NCBI RefSeq assembly: GCF_031157525.1
Contig: NZ_JAVIXR010000001.1
Location: forward strand, 434,001-498,000
Reading direction: 5' to 3'
Source: Marinobacter sediminicola
GTDB taxonomy: Bacteria; Pseudomonadota; Gammaproteobacteria; Pseudomonadales; Oleiphilaceae
Length of the DNA: 64,000 bases
Shown here: one piece after another, positions 1 to 8,705 of the stretch
Layout of the letters: each line of letters begins with the position of its first letter
Numbering within the stretch: position 1 is the stretch's first letter
Notes under the pieces: generated by a model
The model's database searches: none
Told to the model about the DNA's origin: nothing
What the model saw: only the letters and a program-made list of their open reading frames with translations
Program-made: the position numbers and the translations under genes

Positions 1-1
1 T

Positions 2-1048
2 GCCATCGTTCCAGAAGTCCATAAACCATTCACTTATGATTTCGCGAAATTAATAATTATTATGCTTGCCGTGTACAAACTTGTTAACTCAGAAAAGGCT
101 TTGGATGCGTGCCTTTGGACCTATGTTCTGGGTGTAACATATCTTGGCTATATCGCGTACTCAGTAGGCCGTGATGGGCAAGGACGGGTAGAAGGTATTG
201 GTATGATAGATACTGGCGGTGATGGAAACATGACTGCTGCAGCGATGGCGCCCGCATTGATTATTTTGACCTACATGGCTTGGATGGGAAGCAAAAAAAT
301 AAAATTCCTTGCGATCTTTTGTGGTGCCTTTATTGCGAATGGTATTGTCCTAATTAATAGTAGAGGTGCCTTTCTTGGAGTGGTGGTCGGAGCATTTTTC
401 TTTCTCTTTTTTATGATCTTTTCAAGGCATCAGCGCGAAGGGCAGCGCGGTATGGCTATTTTAATTATACTTATCGGCATGGCTGGCACTGCTTATGTTG
501 CCGATGAGGCCTTTTGGTCACGAATGGAGACGCTCGAGAATATTGATGATGGATCTAAAAGTGGCTCCCATCGAATCGATTTTTGGATTGCAACATTTGA
601 TGTGTTAGAAGACTATCCAATGGGCGTAGGCATTCAAGGTTATATTGAGCTAAGCCCTAACTACCTTCCCGAACACTATTTCGAAGGTCGAAAAACTGGA
701 AAAGCAGTTCACTCGACATGGTTTCAAGCTCTCGGCGAAGTTGGCTGGTTTGGATTTGCACTTCTATTAATGCTTCTTATTTCGACGTTCAGGCTGTCCA
801 GGAACACAAAGCAGCATCTAATAGCGAATAAGAGCTATAATGCATACTTCAAAATGTTGGCGCTAGAGGGAGCATTACTAAGTTTTTTGGTTGCGGCGAG
901 TTTTATAAATCGTGCAAGAGCTGAGATGCTTTACTGGTTAATTCTTTTTATAGCGATCGCTTCTAATATTTATTATTTACGATTCACGGAACCAAAGCGA
1001 AAAAACATGAAATCTCGCAGTGCAGTTGGAGGCGGTGAAGATGAATAA
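2..1048 (+). CDS. O-antigen ligase / Wzy-like membrane protein (5' end outside window)
   Basis: The reading frame is open from base 2, so the gene starts upstream of the window; the first internal ATG (62) is not taken as the start. The visible 348 residues are a multi-spanning membrane protein with the Wzy_C-type features: an NSRGAF segment entering a hydrophobic helix, then a large periplasmic loop with SHRIDFW and HSTWFQALGEVGWFG. Proteins of this family polymerise polysaccharide or ligate glycan to a carrier at the periplasmic face. An exosortase-A-associated O-glycosylation ligase subfamily exists, and the exosortase 15 kb away makes that assignment attractive, but it is inference. The stop overlaps the next gene by 8 bp. 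Confidence 0.82.
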   Translation, partial: AIVPEVHKPFTYDFAKLIIIMLAVYKLVNSEKALDACLWTYVLGVTYLGYIAYSVGRDGQGRVEGIGMIDTGGDGNMTAAAMAPALIILTYMAWMGSKKIKFLAIFCGAFIANGIVLINSRGAFLGVVVGAFFFLFFMIFSRHQREGQRGMAILIILIGMAGTAYVADEAFWSRMETLENIDDGSKSGSHRIDFWIATFDVLEDYPMGVGIQGYIELSPNYLPEHYFEGRKTGKAVHSTWFQALGEVGWFGFALLLMLLISTFRLSRNTKQHLIANKSYNAYFKMLALEGALLSFLVAASFINRARAEMLYWLILFIAIASNIYYLRFTEPKRKNMKSRSAVGGGEDE

Positions 1049-1952
1049 CTTGGTGTCCGTTATTGTGCCGGTCTATAACCGGGCACACCTCGTGCAAGCA
1101 ACCATTCAAAGCATTCTTGACCAAACCTACCATTTTTTTGAAATTATTCTGATCAACGACGGCTCTACAGATGGGTCTTTAGCTATCCTAAACGACTTTG
1201 AGCGAAAGTTTCCTGAAAAAATCCGTGTGATTGATCAGGTAAATCAGGGACAAATCGTTGCTAGGAACAACGGAATAAAAATTGCCAAAGGTAGCTATAT
1301 TGCGTTTCTCGATAGCGATGATCTTTGGCTAAGGGAAAAGTTGGAACGTCAAATACCTCTATTTGAGCCTGGCGTAGGGTTAGTGTACTCCGGAACAGAA
1401 ATAATTGACGAAGGCGGCCAAACAACTCGGGTCGAGTTTGCGGATGAAAGCATGTCAGGTGATATTTACCCTCAGTTATTAGTGAAAAACCGCATGACAG
1501 GTGGAACGGTTGTGGTTACGGCAGAAGTTCTGGATCGAGTAGGGGTGTTTTCAACTGATTTTAAAGCTGCTGAAAATTGGGACCTGTGGTTGCGCATATG
1601 CAAGGTTTCCCAAGCTCGAGTTGTAGCAGAACCACTGGTCAAGTACAGGATTCATAGTGACAACATGTCCGGGGACACACAGTTGATGCTCAATGCAAAA
1701 CTAAAAATCATGGAGAAACACTGTGATTTGGGCTCAAAGGATGCTGTTATTGCCCGCTATTCTCGCTTGGCGCATGCAGACTATCACTACCGTGAGGGTT
1801 TGCACTTTTTTTCGGGTGGGGAGTTTCATCGAGCCAGGAAGGAGTTTATTTCTGTGCTGAGATTTTCACTTTTTTATCAGGACACATGGATGCGCCTTGC
1901 TCGCACCCTGTTAGGCCAACGAGGCAACCAGTTACTACGCGGTCTTAAGTAA
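1041..1952 (+). CDS. Family 2 glycosyltransferase
   Basis: A GT-A glycosyltransferase of 303 aa. The N-terminus has the GT2 signature SVIVPVYNRA, then NDGSTDG, a VARNNGIKIAKG segment and the metal/nucleotide-sugar motif LDSDD near residue 95. It probably adds one sugar to the lipid-linked repeat unit on the cytoplasmic side. I start at ATG 1041, because GGAGG lies about 8 nt upstream; an upstream in-frame GTG at 1020 is less likely. It overlaps the preceding polymerase gene by 8 bp and is followed 9 bp later by a flippase, so the three are probably co-transcribed. Confidence 0.9.
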   Translation: MNNLVSVIVPVYNRAHLVQATIQSILDQTYHFFEIILINDGSTDGSLAILNDFERKFPEKIRVIDQVNQGQIVARNNGIKIAKGSYIAFLDSDDLWLREKLERQIPLFEPGVGLVYSGTEIIDEGGQTTRVEFADESMSGDIYPQLLVKNRMTGGTVVVTAEVLDRVGVFSTDFKAAENWDLWLRICKVSQARVVAEPLVKYRIHSDNMSGDTQLMLNAKLKIMEKHCDLGSKDAVIARYSRLAHADYHYREGLHFFSGGEFHRARKEFISVLRFSLFYQDTWMRLARTLLGQRGNQLLRGLK

Positions 1953-1961
1953 GGGTTATAA

Positions 1962-3401
1962 ATGGCTAATGTCAGGCGTGCTGTAATTTTTTCGTCTCTT
2001 GGACGGTATCTCCTGATGTTTATCGGACTCGCCAGTTCGATGGTCATTGCAAGGCTATTAACGCCCACTGAGATTGGCGTTTTTGCTGTTGCCAGTTCTT
2101 TAGTTATGATAATGGCAGAGTTCAGGGTGTTGGGAGCAAACGCTTACCTTGTTAGGGAGAAGGAGCTAACCAACGATAAGATCCGGTCATCTTATGGGCT
2201 TACCCTGCTCGTTTCATGGTTTATGGGTATTTCGATTGTTATTGCAGCTTTCCCTCTGTCAGATTTTTTCGAAATAGAAGAGTTGGGTGGGCTTTTTGTG
2301 CTGCTTTCTGTGAGTTTTTTTATAGCACCCTACATAAGCATTCCCCACGCTATTTTAAGCCGAAAATACAAATTTGGTTTGATTTCCAATGTATATATCG
2401 CTGCGTCAATTTCACAGTTTGCCATAACGGTAATATTGATTTTATTTGGATTTAGCTTTTACTCTTTGGCGATTGGTAACTTGGCGGCAGTGTTTGTTCA
2501 AGCTGTCTTGTTTCTATACGCTAGTCGTGATGTGAGCATCTATCGACCAAAGTTCAATAATATGAGAGTTATTGCCAAAGTAGGTGTATATACTTCGTTA
2601 GGGCACGTGATTCGAAAAGCCCAGCAAACAGCCCCGGATATGGTGTTGGGAAAAATGGGAACTCCAGCAGAGGTCGGAATGTTTTCGCGAGGACTTGGGC
2701 TGATGGTTTTTGTGACGGAAACGATTATGTCTGGTATATATCCTGTGGCGGCTCCCTATTTGGCGGACATAAATAATCGCGGTGGCGATGTTGTGAAAGC
2801 GTATCTTAATGCTTCACAGCTTATTACCGGTGTTCTATGGCCTGTACTCGCAGTTGGGAGTGTTGCCAGCCTCCCGGCGATAAGGCTGATGTTTGGCGAT
2901 CAGTGGGATGCTGCGGCACCGATTGCGTCAGTCGTAGCAGTATGGGCGATGCTGAGGGCACCGCACATTCTTGCTCCACAGGCGCTCATTACACTTGGCT
3001 ATGAAAGCTCAATGTTTGCTAAAGAGCTTATCGTTTTTATTGTGTTTTTAGCAGCAGTCATTTTAGGTTACCACAAAGATGGAATGCAGGGAGCTGCCTA
3101 TGGTTTTATAGTGGGTGGTGTTGCCGATTTTGTAGTTTCGGCATTTTTTGTGAAAACTCGAATAAATATTAAAATTTTTAAGCACTTTCTCTCTTTAGTT
3201 CCTAGTTTAATGGTTGCGATATGCTGTTGGTCGGCTGTTCAGGGAATTGCGTACGCTTGGCCCTTCAGGGAGATAGCACCATTTTATTCGTTCCTTCAGA
3301 TAATTTTCTTATTACCTTTTATATGGCTTCTATCTTTATTTGTTTTCAGGCATCCGTTGCGAACTGAGCTTATTAAAGCATTTCCTGATAACTTTTCATA
3401 A
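1962..3401 (+). CDS. Polysaccharide flippase (Wzx/MATE-like)
   Basis: A 479-aa protein that is almost entirely hydrophobic helices (about 12-14 predicted by eye), starting MANVRRAVIFSSLGRYLLMF. It looks like the polysaccharide-biosynthesis flippase (Wzx) family, which moves undecaprenyl-linked oligosaccharide units across the inner membrane. It sits 9 bp after a GT2 gene and next to a Wzy-like gene, the normal context for Wzx. A second flippase of the same general type is encoded at 13394-14842, so this locus carries two. The sugar substrate cannot be read from the sequence. Confidence 0.88.
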   Translation: MANVRRAVIFSSLGRYLLMFIGLASSMVIARLLTPTEIGVFAVASSLVMIMAEFRVLGANAYLVREKELTNDKIRSSYGLTLLVSWFMGISIVIAAFPLSDFFEIEELGGLFVLLSVSFFIAPYISIPHAILSRKYKFGLISNVYIAASISQFAITVILILFGFSFYSLAIGNLAAVFVQAVLFLYASRDVSIYRPKFNNMRVIAKVGVYTSLGHVIRKAQQTAPDMVLGKMGTPAEVGMFSRGLGLMVFVTETIMSGIYPVAAPYLADINNRGGDVVKAYLNASQLITGVLWPVLAVGSVASLPAIRLMFGDQWDAAAPIASVVAVWAMLRAPHILAPQALITLGYESSMFAKELIVFIVFLAAVILGYHKDGMQGAAYGFIVGGVADFVVSAFFVKTRINIKIFKHFLSLVPSLMVAICCWSAVQGIAYAWPFREIAPFYSFLQIIFLLPFIWLLSLFVFRHPLRTELIKAFPDNFS

Positions 3402-3503
3402 AATAAAAGTGAGCTATTATTAACTCCAGATCTATGAAAAATCTTAGGCCAGATTAATTGTTAAATTGCGCTAATTTTACTTTAATGTATGGGGTAATAG
3501 AGT

Positions 3504-4496
3504 ATGTTGAATAATGATATTGAAAAAGAAGAAAACATCTTTCAAAAACTCTATCGTGTTTTTTTGGTCGAAAGGCGGCTTCCGATATCTATCGAGCATC
3601 GTTACCAAAAACTTTTATACGCTAATCGGCTAACCAAAATCTTACGTGATATTTCTGACGGTCCACCTATAGCGTGTGCTAAGAACGCGGATACCGAATT
3701 GCATATGCTAACCTGTGAAAGAGATTTATATATGGCGATAGCTGCTTGTAAGTCTTTTTTAAGGTATTATCCCGATATATCAGTAGTGTTTCATGGTGAT
3801 GAGTCTTTAGATGAGAGCATGTCTGATTTGATAAAATCCGCAATCCCTTCATCGAGGTGCATCAGCTATCAAGGCGCAGAGGATATAATAAAACCAAACA
3901 CTGATGTCTTCCAGTTAAGGCAAAAGATTGCTGGAAGATTTGAGCTGCCTCCAGGATATGAGAAGCAGCGCAGAGCTTGGGCATTAAAGGTTTTTGACTT
4001 TCATGTTCTATCAGAAGCAAAGAAAATAATTGTTATGGACTCTGATATCTTATTTGTTAAGCGGCCGGATGAACTAATTGATTGGATAAAATCTGAGAAA
4101 AGTAGTGCGTTTTACTCTATTCCACAATTTCCAAACCTGAAGGTAGAGCCCAAAAATTTCAGCAGAATTTTTCCAAACGGAACGCCTGTTAATAGCTTTA
4201 ATGGCGGGTTGTACGGCTACAAAAAGGAAGATGTCAGTTCAGAATTCTTGATGGATGTTGTGAGAAAGTTGATTTCAGAGAAAGATTATCCAATTCTTGG
4301 TGATGAGTGCTTTTGGAGGGCTGTATGCTCATTAATTCCTTCTGAGCCACTTTCATTTGATCTTTATCCCTTAATTACTCCGTATTATCAGAAAAATAAT
4401 TTTATGCCCGACTTGAATAAGGCAAAATATATACATTTTATTTGTAAGCACAGAGGTGGGCTATACGGAAAGATCGCTAAGGAAGTGTTTCGATAA
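3504..4496 (+). CDS. Putative GT8-like glycosyltransferase
   Basis: A 330-aa soluble protein with no signal peptide. A hydrophobic strand followed by the DxD-type motif D179-S180-D181 (IIVMDSDILFVK), then a NSFNGGLYGYKK segment and an LGDECFWRA segment, resemble GT-A enzymes of the GT8/hexosyltransferase type, in which DxD binds metal and nucleotide sugar. Family assignment is by motif only; a galactosyltransferase or an uncharacterised glycan-modifying enzyme is equally possible. The gene is AT-rich compared with the core genes to the right and is separated from the flippase by about 100 bp. A 10-bp inverted repeat spans its stop codon. Confidence 0.65.
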   Translation: MLNNDIEKEENIFQKLYRVFLVERRLPISIEHRYQKLLYANRLTKILRDISDGPPIACAKNADTELHMLTCERDLYMAIAACKSFLRYYPDISVVFHGDESLDESMSDLIKSAIPSSRCISYQGAEDIIKPNTDVFQLRQKIAGRFELPPGYEKQRRAWALKVFDFHVLSEAKKIIVMDSDILFVKRPDELIDWIKSEKSSAFYSIPQFPNLKVEPKNFSRIFPNGTPVNSFNGGLYGYKKEDVSSEFLMDVVRKLISEKDYPILGDECFWRAVCSLIPSEPLSFDLYPLITPYYQKNNFMPDLNKAKYIHFICKHRGGLYGKIAKEVFR

Positions 4497-4505
4497 GCGA
4501 TCTTT
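4469..4505 (+). terminator. Inverted repeat across stop codon, possible terminator
   Basis: AAAGATCGCT and AGCGATCTTT form a perfect 10-bp stem with a 17-nt loop. The right arm begins at the last base of the stop codon. Only TTT closes the stem and AAATCC follows, so the U-tract is poor. It lies between convergent genes and could act as a weak terminator or an mRNA 3'-end stabiliser. Confidence 0.45.
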
Positions 4506-4570
4506 AAATCCAATTGCGAACACCAAGGCCTGAATTTTTTTCTGGGTTGGCCGTATATATTGACGCACTT

Positions 4571-5509
4571 CTAAAGCTCGTTGGTCAAGTCATTTTTCTC
4601 ATATTTTTGATTGAAGAGAAAGCTTTCTAGTACCTTTATAAGCCATATGCGATAAGACTTTCTTTTTACCCCTGTACTCCATGGGCCTAGTCTCAGCAGA
4701 AGGTGGTGAAGGAAATGCCATTTTATAGTGTTCTCTGGAATATCAATAATTTGCGCATTGTTGACCAGATTTCTGTTTGTGATAACTTGAGCCGCACTAA
4801 ATGGCGATGGTCCGCATGAGGGAAGTGATAGAGCCAGGGTAAAGTGGTCATACATTGGCATTGCCGTAATGGCGAAATCCTCAAAATCAATCACAGTGAT
4901 ATGACCAGTGTCGATAATCAGATTGTTCAGACAAAAATCGCCATGTTGAGGTATCGATGAGCAATTGGGCATTTGTGAGAGATCGTTAATCGCAAGTTCG
5001 ACGAGCTTTTCGAGTTCGGTATTCTCCGTCTCGCCCGTGCTCTGATATTCCAAAAAGGCTTTACGTAGTTCTTCGTGAGGCTTGAGCTTGTTGGTTTTGT
5101 TCTCGATCTTCTCTTTCGCCCTAATCGCCGCGTGAAAGTTCGTAAGTGTTTGCCACATTCTTGTTTCGAGGAGTTTCCTTTCATCCTCAGAACGGATTTT
5201 TGATTTTACTTGAAACCAGGGGGCACCTTTTACACCGCGTTGCACATCATACTTTTCGCTGGCATGTTCATAAATTCCCACAGGCTCGGGAACTAGGTTG
5301 CCCACTAGGCTATAGAGTTCGCTGTGAATATGGTTGGAGTGGAAAGCGTGGGCGTCGTCTAGCTTACGAACTACGTAGGCTGGATAGTCAGAATTTATAT
5401 TGAAGACCAGATAAATTGGCCGACTGGTACTTACGCACGCAATTGAGTATGTATCTGCATGGTCATCCAGCAAGCCAGCGGTGGACAGCAGATGTTTAAT
5501 GAAATACAT
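4571..5509 (-). CDS. APH/choline-kinase-like phosphotransferase
   Basis: A 312-aa kinase-fold protein. The catalytic loop HGD (189-191) with N195/N196 and the metal-binding IDFED (D208) match the aminoglycoside-phosphotransferase/choline-kinase superfamily (HGDxxxxN and DFD/E). An N-lobe with ITVIDFEDFAI-like strands is recognisable. These enzymes phosphorylate small hydroxyl compounds such as sugars, choline or homoserine; the substrate here is unknown, and antibiotic resistance is not implied. Inside an exopolysaccharide locus a sugar or glycan-precursor kinase is plausible. It lies 7 nt after the 155-aa gene on the same strand, which suggests a two-gene operon. Convergent to the GT8-like gene. 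Confidence 0.72.
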   Translation of the reverse strand: MYFIKHLLSTAGLLDDHADTYSIACVSTSRPIYLVFNINSDYPAYVVRKLDDAHAFHSNHIHSELYSLVGNLVPEPVGIYEHASEKYDVQRGVKGAPWFQVKSKIRSEDERKLLETRMWQTLTNFHAAIRAKEKIENKTNKLKPHEELRKAFLEYQSTGETENTELEKLVELAINDLSQMPNCSSIPQHGDFCLNNLIIDTGHITVIDFEDFAITAMPMYDHFTLALSLPSCGPSPFSAAQVITNRNLVNNAQIIDIPENTIKWHFLHHLLLRLGPWSTGVKRKSYRIWLIKVLESFLFNQKYEKNDLTNEL

Positions 5510-5516
5510 GGCTATT

Positions 5517-5984
5517 CTATTCCCTGCTCAAAATGAGGCCTAAGCCGCCAATTGCTGGATTGGCTCCGAGAAGCTTCGCGACCACATTTCTGATCATTCT
5601 TGCCAAGTTAGAATGATCGTACGGCAAAATGTTGGCTGAAACATACAGATCTGCGCTGGTGTTAAGCTCATAAACGCATGCTGGGTAATCCAGTGAGGGA
5701 TAAATACCAACAAGGTTTGCATTCGTCAGGGGGTCTTCGTGAGAAAAATCCTGTTGTAGCTTGTTGAGCGTAGCCAAACTGTGGTAGAGCGTTTTGATGT
5801 TTTTTAATTTCCGGTTGCTCGTACTGGTATTAGTAATGATGCAGCAGCGCTTGGAAGCTTGAAGAAGTTGTCGGACTTTAAGAGTAGTTGCCGCAGAATC
5901 AGCGAGTTGCAGCATTACAACAGGGCTTTGTAATACATCTTCAAGTTGGGAAAACTGCTCTTCCTTTGCAGTGTGGTCAGGCAT
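5517..5984 (-). CDS. Uncharacterised 155-aa protein, partner of the kinase-like gene
   Basis: I do not recognise this 155-aa protein. It has no signal peptide or membrane helix. Residues near 115-125 contain DYPACVYELN, which resembles DYPAYVVRKLD in the N-lobe of the adjacent 312-aa kinase-like protein; the two may share a fold element, or this may be a separated N-terminal domain. The C-terminal end (VVAKLLGANPAIGGLGLILSR) is hydrophobic. The start ATG at 5984 has no convincing ribosome-binding site. It is placed 7 nt ahead of the kinase gene and is presumably co-transcribed with it. Confidence 0.55.
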   Translation of the reverse strand: MPDHTAKEEQFSQLEDVLQSPVVMLQLADSAATTLKVRQLLQASKRCCIITNTSTSNRKLKNIKTLYHSLATLNKLQQDFSHEDPLTNANLVGIYPSLDYPACVYELNTSADLYVSANILPYDHSNLARMIRNVVAKLLGANPAIGGLGLILSRE

Positions 5985-6118
5985 AGAGAGCTCGAAATAT
6001 GAAATTTTGAAAAGGAATGGAAAATATGACGTTTTGTCGTATCGCCAATACTAGAAGCTTGTTCACCGCATCTCCAGTTCCAGTTGTTAAGTTATAGATA
6101 GAAAGTATAACCCCGCCT

Positions 6119-6150
6119 TGATACTGGGGGGATTACATTTGGTAGTATCA
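6119..6150. repeat. 7-bp inverted repeat upstream of sigma-54-like site
   Basis: TGATACT (6119-6125) and AGTATCA (6144-6150) are exact inverted copies separated by 18 nt. The repeat ends 10 nt before the GG of the sigma-54-like site at 6160-6175, a position where an operator could sit. No binding protein can be named. Confidence 0.4.
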
Positions 6151-6159
6151 CCTCTATGC

Positions 6160-6175
6160 TGGCTTGACGTTTGGA
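6160..6175 (+). promoter_or_regulatory. Sigma-54-like promoter, imperfect -12
   Basis: TGGCTTGACGTTTGGA differs at only a few bases from the PEP-CTERM promoter at 23940 (TGGTTTGACGATTGCT). It has the -24 GG, the same central TTGACG and a TTG at -12, but GG replaces the expected GC. It points toward the secreted-protein gene 365 bp downstream, which would give a long 5' leader. Candidate only. Confidence 0.35.
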
Positions 6176-6540
6176 ATCATTCAGCCATTTCAGGCTTGTG
6201 AACCCCAAGCTCTGCGCTTGCAACAGAACACCTCACATCCGGAAATGCATCAAAATGTCCTATCGACACTTGTCCGTACAGATGATGCTATAACGAAATG
6301 TTACTAAAGGATGCGACTCACCATCATTACTGAAACGATTCCCCGCAATTTGACGCTATTTTACAATATGATTGCCTATGGGTTCTCTGCTAGCATTGGT
6401 ACATATTGGTTGGGTTTGGCGGTATCCTACTGTGTTGTGCCCAACATTACATTGGTTGATGAGTTTTCCGTATCGGACAAGAAATGGGGGAGATAATCCC
6501 ATTCAAGAGTTCGGCTGAAAGCTTGGTAAAGGAAATAGCT

Positions 6541-7716
6541 ATGCTCTTGTTGAAAAAGCATTTTGTTCATGGGCTTTTAACGTTTGGCGCTCTTCTGGTA
6601 TCTCCGGTGCTGCATTCAGAAGTGATTTTTAAAGAAAGTTTCGACGGCCAGCCAGATTGGACTAGTGCCATGCATAGTACGGACACCGTACAGAGGGCAA
6701 CAACTCACACAATTCCAGAAGGTTGGTACTCCATTCGGCAAGACCCGACATGGGCACCATCCAAAGGCTATCAAGACAAGCATGAAACAATCGAGATACT
6801 TGCGTCCAATGCTAACAAGGCCCGTGGGGGTAAAGGTAAAAGTTTTGTGAGTTGGCGAGACTCTTATGATAGAGGATGGAATTACTGGGCCTCTGAGTCA
6901 ATCTTGCTCAAATATTTTCCAGAGGGTTATGACGAGCTTTACGTTGAGTTTTGGATTAGATTCGACCCTAACTGGACGCGTGAACAAGTCCCTGGCAGAC
7001 CCAGCGCTGCCTCAAAAATGTTTAGGGTATCCAGTTGGAGTGGTGATGGGGAAGAATATGGTGCATTTTCCGACGGTAATGTTGGCCCTATTGCGTTGTG
7101 GGATCACTCGGTTAACAAATACGGCCTTCGTAACGCATTGGCCTTCAGAGGGGGCCCCCACAGTGATAATTACAAACTCACCGGCGCTGACATCCCGGAT
7201 GTAGGAAATTCCATTATCTCCGGAAGTCTGGGCGACTTTAATTTGAACTTCTCCAGTAGCCTGGCGGGGAGGGGGCCCACTGGAGCCGATCCTGTTATTG
7301 CTGATCGTCTTAACGGCGGTTTTATAACCAAAAATACGTCAGGTTTGGTGGGGCATGATCAGATTTTTGGCCCCGGCGACTCGTGGACGAAGATGGCGTT
7401 TTACGTAAAAATGAACTCGGCTCCCGGTGTAAAGGACGGTGTTTTCCGCCAATGGCTGAATGATAAGCAAATATTTGTGAGCACTGAGATTCCTTGGATT
7501 CGTCCGTCGGAGACTCGTGACGAAAATGCAAAGTGGAATTTAGTCGCAATCGGCGGCAATGATTTTTTCCAAACCTATCCCAATGAAGAGCGCCATGAGG
7601 AGTGGTACTCAATAGACGATCTGATTATCCGCAATGATATACCCGATTATGTTGATTCTGGAAGCGGTACCATTGTTGTTCCCCCTAATCCACCCGCTGG
7701 CTTTGACGTGAGGTGA
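6541..7716 (+). CDS. Secreted jelly-roll-like protein, possible polysaccharide lyase or binding protein
   Basis: A 391-aa protein. I choose ATG 6541: it has an AAAGGA site upstream and opens a typical signal peptide (MLLLKKHFVHGLLTFGALL...). The mature part is rich in aromatic residues and beta-strand-like segments (ESFDGQPDW near the start, ELYVEFWIRFDPNW, EEWYSIDDLIIRND near the end), as in concanavalin/jelly-roll carbohydrate-active proteins, where a terminal strand pairs with the first. I cannot name the family. In an exopolysaccharide locus it may trim or bind the polymer in the periplasm or outside the cell. Its end overlaps the convergent GT2 gene by 32 bp. Confidence 0.65.
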   Translation: MLLLKKHFVHGLLTFGALLVSPVLHSEVIFKESFDGQPDWTSAMHSTDTVQRATTHTIPEGWYSIRQDPTWAPSKGYQDKHETIEILASNANKARGGKGKSFVSWRDSYDRGWNYWASESILLKYFPEGYDELYVEFWIRFDPNWTREQVPGRPSAASKMFRVSSWSGDGEEYGAFSDGNVGPIALWDHSVNKYGLRNALAFRGGPHSDNYKLTGADIPDVGNSIISGSLGDFNLNFSSSLAGRGPTGADPVIADRLNGGFITKNTSGLVGHDQIFGPGDSWTKMAFYVKMNSAPGVKDGVFRQWLNDKQIFVSTEIPWIRPSETRDENAKWNLVAIGGNDFFQTYPNEERHEEWYSIDDLIIRNDIPDYVDSGSGTIVVPPNPPAGFDVR

Positions 7717-8647
7717 ATTGTAAGGCTGTTTTCCATAAGCTTTTGAAGAGCCCAAGAATACGACCAGATAGATAGACAGCGTCGAGGAAGTAGATAGCCA
7801 ATAGATTACGCAGGTTTTTCTCTAAGTTCTTTGACCTGCGTAATCTCTTAAGTGTAAAGATTAAAGGAATGCCGAAAATAAAAGGCATTGATATTAGAGC
7901 GTTGGATATGTTTCGATCAATTAAGCTCGAAATAAATGACATTATAGCTATTAGAAATAGAATAATAAAATAGAATGTTGGATCTGATCTAGTTCCACTC
8001 CAGTTTTGTAGGTAATTCTCTGAGTGCCATACTTGCCTTAATAAAAAATTCTTGAGAGTGCTCGGATTACCGAGATGGATAATGTTAATTTCCTTTGTCA
8101 TTATTACATTGTAGTCTTGAGCTTTTAAATAATTAGATAATTTGGTGTCTTCACCGGATGTGATTTTCTCGTCAAATAATCCTACTTTTAAAAAATCAAT
8201 TTTTCTTATAAAAATGCAACATCCCAAGAGATCTTTGGGTGGCGACTTGTTTTCCAACAACCAAGCTTTTTCTATCCAGTGAGGTTGCTTTCGGAGATCA
8301 CAATCACCTCCGTACACCGTGCCATGCGTATTTAGTAGGTTGGCTCCTTTAGAAAGCCAATCAACGGGCGCAACGCAATCTGCATCAATGAAGGCCAGCA
8401 ACTCGCCGTTAGCCAACTTCGCGCCAGTATTTCTTACCGCGCCGACAGGCCCAGATGTCTGCTGTACTACTTTAACTTCGAAATTATTTGCTATTTCACT
8501 GGTTTGATCGGTTGAATTATTATCTACAACAATTACCTCGTATTTGTGTTTTGGGTAATCTTGAGCAGCAAGAGACTTGAGGCAATGTGATATATATTGT
8601 TCTTCATTGTGCGCAGGTACTATGACACTAATAAATTTGAAATCCAT
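7685..8647 (-). CDS. Family 2 glycosyltransferase with C-terminal membrane helices
   Basis: A 320-aa GT2 enzyme: SVIVPAHNEEQYI at residues 8-20, VVDNNSTDQTSE, a VGAVRNTGAKLANG segment and DAD (IDADC) as the metal-binding motif. About 230 residues in, hydrophobic helices follow (FYFIILFLIAIMSFISSLI and a second cluster), which should anchor the catalytic domain at the inner membrane. Predicted role: transfer of a sugar to a lipid-linked exopolysaccharide intermediate. The ATG at 8647 has AGGA 9 nt upstream. The gene is AT-rich and follows the CapK-like gene by 58 bp. Confidence 0.88.
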   Translation of the reverse strand: MDFKFISVIVPAHNEEQYISHCLKSLAAQDYPKHKYEVIVVDNNSTDQTSEIANNFEVKVVQQTSGPVGAVRNTGAKLANGELLAFIDADCVAPVDWLSKGANLLNTHGTVYGGDCDLRKQPHWIEKAWLLENKSPPKDLLGCCIFIRKIDFLKVGLFDEKITSGEDTKLSNYLKAQDYNVIMTKEINIIHLGNPSTLKNFLLRQVWHSENYLQNWSGTRSDPTFYFIILFLIAIMSFISSLIDRNISNALISMPFIFGIPLIFTLKRLRRSKNLEKNLRNLLAIYFLDAVYLSGRILGLFKSLWKTALQFTSRQSQRVD

Positions 8648-8705
8648 TTTTTAATCCTACAATGCTCTCTTTTTCGGACCTGTGGTCGATATAAGGTTTG
8701 TTCAA

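Larger units (their letters stand above)
5985..6540. other. 556-bp intergenic regulatory region
   Basis: Non-coding region between the divergent minus-strand pair and the secreted-protein gene. A short frame at 6311-6496 (61 codons) has no ribosome-binding site or family resemblance and is not taken as a gene. The region holds a TGATACT-N18-AGTATCA inverted repeat (6119-6150), directly followed by a sigma-54-like sequence (6160-6175), and an imperfect TATGAC/GTCGTA repeat near 6027-6044. The length suggests complex regulation or a long leader for the gene at 6541. Confidence 0.5.

Noticed and set aside
4571-5509. Antibiotic resistance by the APH-like protein
   Set aside because: The motifs are those of the whole kinase superfamily and the context is polysaccharide synthesis; no resistance-specific feature is visible.
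6311-6496. 61-codon open frame in the 556-bp intergenic region
   Set aside because: No ribosome-binding site, no family resemblance and the start is within a likely regulatory region; treated as non-coding.
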